DNA from: an uncultured Bacilli bacterium
GTDB taxonomy: Bacteria > Bacillota_I > Bacilli_A > RF39 > UBA660
Direction of reading: 5' to 3'
Length of the DNA: 10,149 nucleotides
NCBI GenBank assembly: GCA_934097015.1
Contig: CAKONF010000033.1
Location: 1 to 10,149 of the forward strand
The notes beneath the pieces are model-generated. The model did not search any database. It saw only the letters and a program-made list of their open reading frames with translations, and had not been told where the DNA came from. A program made the translations under genes and the position numbers. Below are positions 7,567-10,149 of the stretch, in pieces (position 1 is the stretch's first letter; each line of letters opens with the position of its first letter).

Positions 7567-9012
7567 ATGGCAAAAAAGAAAAAGAAAACGATGTTATCAG
7601 CTTTTTCAATTATTCTTATACTAATATTTGGTTTAGGAATATTATCACATTTACTTCCAAATGCTAAATTTGTAGGAGATAACATAGTAAACGGAAGTGG
7701 AACTATTGGTGCAAAATTATCAGAAATTTTAATGTCACCAATATTAGGGTTTGAAGATGCAGTAGATGTATCAATATTCATAATGGTTTTAGGAGGTTTC
7801 TTAGCTGTTATAAATAAAACTGGTGCTCTTGAAACTGGTATTAAAGCCCTAGTACAAAAACTAAAGGGAAGAGAATTATTATTAATTCCAATCTTGATGT
7901 TTATATTCTCAGTAGGTGGTACAACTTATGGTATGCTTGAAGAAACTGTAGGTTTCTACGTATTATTAGCAGCAACAATGATGGCTGCAGGAATGGATCC
8001 AGTTGTTGGATCAGCAACTATATTATTAGGAGCTGGAAGTGGAGTTTTAGGATCAACTATTAACCCATTTGCTACTGGAGCAGCAGTAAGTGCTTTACCA
8101 GATGGAATAAAAGCAAATCAAGGTTTAGTAATCCTAATAGGTGTTATACTTTGGTTAACAACACTAGCAATTAGCTGCTTCTTTGTATTACGCTATGCTG
8201 CTAAAGTAAAACGTGATAAAGGTTCTACAATAATGAGTTTAAGAGAACAACAAAACGCAGAAAAGAAATTTGGTAAATATGAAACAACTACAAAAGATAA
8301 AGCAGTATTAACTGGTAAACAAAAAATAACATTATATTTATTTGCCTTAACATTTGTTATAATGATAATTGGATTTATTCCATGGGGTGAATTTAATATA
8401 ACAATTTTTGATAAATTTACTGGATGGCTTACAGGAGCAAGCTTAGGTAATTGGTGGTTCTATGAATCAGCATTATGGTTCCTAATAATGTCAATAATAA
8501 TTGCAATAATTAATAAATTTGGAGAAAAAGGATTTGTTGATACATTTGTAGATGGTGCAGACGACATGATAGGTGTTATACTTATAATAGCTGTTGCACG
8601 TGGAGCAAGCGTATTAATGAAAACAACTTACTTAGATAATTATATAATATATAATGCAGCAAATATGCTATCTAAATTACCAGAATTAGCATTTGTTCCA
8701 TTAAATTATATATTACATATTGTACTATCAGTTCTAGTTCCATCTAGTAGTGGACTAGCAACACTATCAACTCCAATAATTGCACCACTTGCAGCACAAC
8801 TAGGATATAGTACTGAAGTTTCAGTAATGACAATGGTTTCTGCAAACGGACTTGTAAATTTAATTACTCCAACTTGTGGAGCTATTATGGGAGGCTTAGC
8901 ACTAGCAAAAGTAGAATACTCTACTTGGGTTAAATTTGCTTTCAAAATAGTAGTAAGTATAGCAATTGCTAATATGATTATACTTTCATTATTTGCATTA
9001 GTAATGGCTTAA
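7567..9012 (+). CDS. arcD: Arginine/ornithine antiporter, YfcC (DcuC-like) family
   Basis: This 481-residue protein has about a dozen hydrophobic segments and belongs to the YfcC/DcuC permease family, which includes the streptococcal type of ArcD. Recognisable stretches are GTTYGMLEETVGFY, INPFATGAAVSA, VPSSSGLATLSTPIIAPLA and NGLVNLITPTCGAIMGGLA. A lysine-rich N-terminus (MAKKKKK) and a central charged loop at about residues 210-255 should face the cytoplasm. In the pathway it would exchange external arginine for internal ornithine without direct energy cost. AAGGAGG lies 11 bases before the ATG, inside the carbamate kinase end, and the gap between genes is 2 bases. It is the last gene before a terminator. 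The family also contains C4-dicarboxylate and other carriers, so the substrate comes from context. Confidence 0.88.
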   Translation: MAKKKKKTMLSAFSIILILIFGLGILSHLLPNAKFVGDNIVNGSGTIGAKLSEILMSPILGFEDAVDVSIFIMVLGGFLAVINKTGALETGIKALVQKLKGRELLLIPILMFIFSVGGTTYGMLEETVGFYVLLAATMMAAGMDPVVGSATILLGAGSGVLGSTINPFATGAAVSALPDGIKANQGLVILIGVILWLTTLAISCFFVLRYAAKVKRDKGSTIMSLREQQNAEKKFGKYETTTKDKAVLTGKQKITLYLFALTFVIMIIGFIPWGEFNITIFDKFTGWLTGASLGNWWFYESALWFLIMSIIIAIINKFGEKGFVDTFVDGADDMIGVILIIAVARGASVLMKTTYLDNYIIYNAANMLSKLPELAFVPLNYILHIVLSVLVPSSSGLATLSTPIIAPLAAQLGYSTEVSVMTMVSANGLVNLITPTCGAIMGGLALAKVEYSTWVKFAFKIVVSIAIANMIILSLFALVMA

Positions 9013-9017
9013 TAAAT

Positions 9018-9040
9018 GACAGGTTTTCCTGTCTTTTATT
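9018..9040 (+). terminator. Intrinsic terminator of the arginine deiminase operon
   Basis: GACAGG (9018-9023) and CCTGTC (9028-9033) form a perfect 6-bp stem with a TTTT loop, followed directly by TTTTATTAT. It lies 5 bases after the arcD stop codon. Confidence 0.75.
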
Positions 9041-9049
9041 ATATATTTA

Positions 9050-9058
9050 TGATATTAT
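9050..9058 (+). promoter_or_regulatory. Possible extended -10 promoter for holA
   Basis: TGATATTAT gives TATTAT (9053-9058) with a TGn extension, placed between the operon terminator and the holA ribosome site AGGAG (9066-9070). No good -35 is seen; the expected position falls in the terminator stem. The surroundings are nearly all A and T, so a chance match is possible. Confidence 0.4.
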
Positions 9059-9079
9059 ATTAATTAGGAGAAATAAATT

Positions 9080-10012
9080 ATGGAATATATAATAAAAAGC
9101 AATTCATATAGATTACTAAAAAATAAATTAAAAATATTAACAAAAGACATTGATAAAGAAAATATAGATTACTATGATTTATCCGATACCAGTATCAAAA
9201 ATATAATAGAAGAAGCAAATTATGTATCACTATTTAATGATAAAAAAGCAATAATAGTATATAATGCTGATATATTTGGGACAAAATATGAATATAAAAA
9301 TGATTTAGAAATATTAGAAAAATATTTAACTAATCCCAATAATAATACAATTTTAATATTCATAACAGATAATGTATCTAAAACAAAAAAATGTGTTAAA
9401 TTAATTAATGAAAAAGGAAATCTAATAGAATTAATAAGACCAACAGGAGATAATTTAAAAAAAGAAATAAATAATTATTTAAAAAATAATAATTATAAAA
9501 TAGAAAATAATGCATTAGATTTACTAATAAAAAGAGTAGATAATAATTATGATTATATATTAAATGAACTAGATAAAATAATGATAATAAAAAAAGACTA
9601 TATAATAACAACAAGTGATATAAAAGAATATACAATAAATATAGAAAATATAGATATATTTAAATTTGTAGATTTAATAATAAAAAAAGATGTAGAAGAA
9701 TGTTTATCAGAATTAAATATTTTAATAGAAAATAATATAGAACCAGCAATAATATTAAGTAATATTGCAACCCAATATAGATTAATATACAGCGTAAAGA
9801 ATTTAATAAAACAAGGTCAAACAGAAAAAACTATTGCTGATGAGCTTTCTATTCATCCATACAGAATAAAATTAGCTCATGATAATAGTTATAAATATTC
9901 TAATGAGGAATTAAAAGAAAAGCTATTATATATAGGTGAATTAGATAAAAAAATAAAAACAGGAGAACTTGATAAATATAATGCATTAAAAATATTTATA
10001 ATAAATTTGTAA
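9080..10012 (+). CDS. holA: DNA polymerase III, delta subunit
   Basis: This 310-residue protein is the delta subunit of the clamp loader, which opens the sliding clamp and helps place it on primed DNA during replication. The assignment rests on overall pattern. The N-terminal third is a diverged AAA+ fold without Walker motifs (MEYIIKSNSYRLLKNKL at the start, then SLFNDKKAIIVYNADIF, typical of the region after the second strand). A middle part has NNALDLLIKRVDNNYDYILNELDKI. A helical C-terminal domain includes FKFVDLIIKKD, PAIILSNIATQYRLIY and HPYRIKLA, and ends in ALKIFIINL. Length is close to the usual 330-345. Codon use is extremely A-rich, even for this window. AGGAG lies 9 bases before the ATG. 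It is a housekeeping gene unrelated to the operon upstream. Confidence 0.88.
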   Translation: MEYIIKSNSYRLLKNKLKILTKDIDKENIDYYDLSDTSIKNIIEEANYVSLFNDKKAIIVYNADIFGTKYEYKNDLEILEKYLTNPNNNTILIFITDNVSKTKKCVKLINEKGNLIELIRPTGDNLKKEINNYLKNNNYKIENNALDLLIKRVDNNYDYILNELDKIMIIKKDYIITTSDIKEYTINIENIDIFKFVDLIIKKDVEECLSELNILIENNIEPAIILSNIATQYRLIYSVKNLIKQGQTEKTIADELSIHPYRIKLAHDNSYKYSNEELKEKLLYIGELDKKIKTGELDKYNALKIFIINL

Positions 10013-10019
10013 AAAATTA

Positions 10020-10048
10020 TTTACAACAATCATCAATTTTGATATATT
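10020..10048 (+). promoter_or_regulatory. Strong vegetative promoter after holA
   Basis: TTTACA (10020-10025) and TATATT (10043-10048) are separated by exactly 17 bases, each with one mismatch to consensus, and the -10 has a TGn extension (TGA at 10040-10042). Transcription would start near 10055. It is the best-formed promoter in the window. The -35 lies in a 7-bp A/T inverted repeat (TTGTAAA 10007-10013, TTTACAA 10020-10026) that overlaps the holA stop. Confidence 0.7.
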
Positions 10049-10054
10049 ATATTT

Positions 10055-10149
10055 AAGGTAGAAATACCTAGTAAGCAAATTTTCTATTCATAAAAAAAGA
10101 TAATATGAGACTTTATACTTCTCTCCCGACCTCGAAATTTTGTTCGGGG
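10055..10149 (+). other. Start of an unidentified transcript leader or RNA gene, cut by window end
   Basis: Directly downstream of the promoter, AGGTA-GAAA-TACCT (10056-10069) forms a 5-bp hairpin with a GNRA-type loop at what should be the very 5' end of the RNA. At the window end, TCCCGA (10124-10129) pairs with TCGGGG (10144-10149, one G-T pair). The last 30 bases are notably richer in C and G than the flanks. No start codon with a ribosome site is seen. In many Firmicutes the rpsT gene lies next to holA, so this may be a ribosomal-protein leader, but I do not recognise a known motif. Confidence 0.4.

Noticed and set aside
2134..9012. Mycoplasma-type genetic code (TGA = Trp)
   Set aside because: Trp is encoded by TGG in all supported genes, no frame needs a TGA read-through, and TGA is the natural stop of ornithine carbamoyltransferase in an ATGA overlap.
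10007..10026. Terminator after holA (TTGTAAA/TTTACAA)
   Set aside because: The stem is short and almost all A/T, no T run follows, and its 3' arm coincides with the -35 of a good promoter.

Overview
The window is about 10 kb of very AT-rich DNA, and every gene that can be supported lies on the + strand. Compact operons, strong AGGAG-type ribosome sites, SipW/TasA-like and C-rich-tail surface proteins, and an arginine deiminase operon all point to an uncultured gut Bacilli lineage of the RF39/Erysipelotrichales-like sort. That placement is an inference. TGG encodes Trp and TGA ends the ornithine carbamoyltransferase gene, so the code is the standard one and not the Mycoplasma code.

Region 1 (1-2100) is accessory. 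It holds the 3' part of a large, probably surface-exposed protein whose start lies before the window. Near its C-terminus is a 145-base stretch (about 1264-1407) that is A-poor, C-rich and dominated by NNY codons, and that runs into the motif LRPAISLK. This looks like the variable region of a diversity-generating retroelement (DGR) target. No reverse transcriptase or template repeat is present here. Next comes a roughly 100-base stretch with several consecutive hairpins, then a truncated paralogue (1591-2055) that keeps only the C-terminal module and has ordinary AT-rich codons. A terminator closes the region.

Region 2 (2102-4269) is a complete polar amino acid ABC importer: lipoprotein, permease and ATPase. 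It has its own extended -10 promoter.

Region 3 (4289-9040) is a full arginine deiminase energy pathway: arcA, ornithine carbamoyltransferase, carbamate kinase and a YfcC/ArcD-type arginine/ornithine antiporter. The genes overlap or nearly touch and end at a terminator. Together they import arginine, convert it to ornithine, ammonia and CO2 with one ATP made per arginine, and export the ornithine. The neighbouring ABC importer probably also feeds arginine or a related amino acid. ArcA has an unusual C-terminal tail of about 30 residues that runs into the next gene.

Region 4 (9050-10149) has holA (DNA polymerase III delta subunit). It is followed by a strong promoter whose transcript would begin with a small hairpin and run off the window as an unidentified leader or RNA gene.
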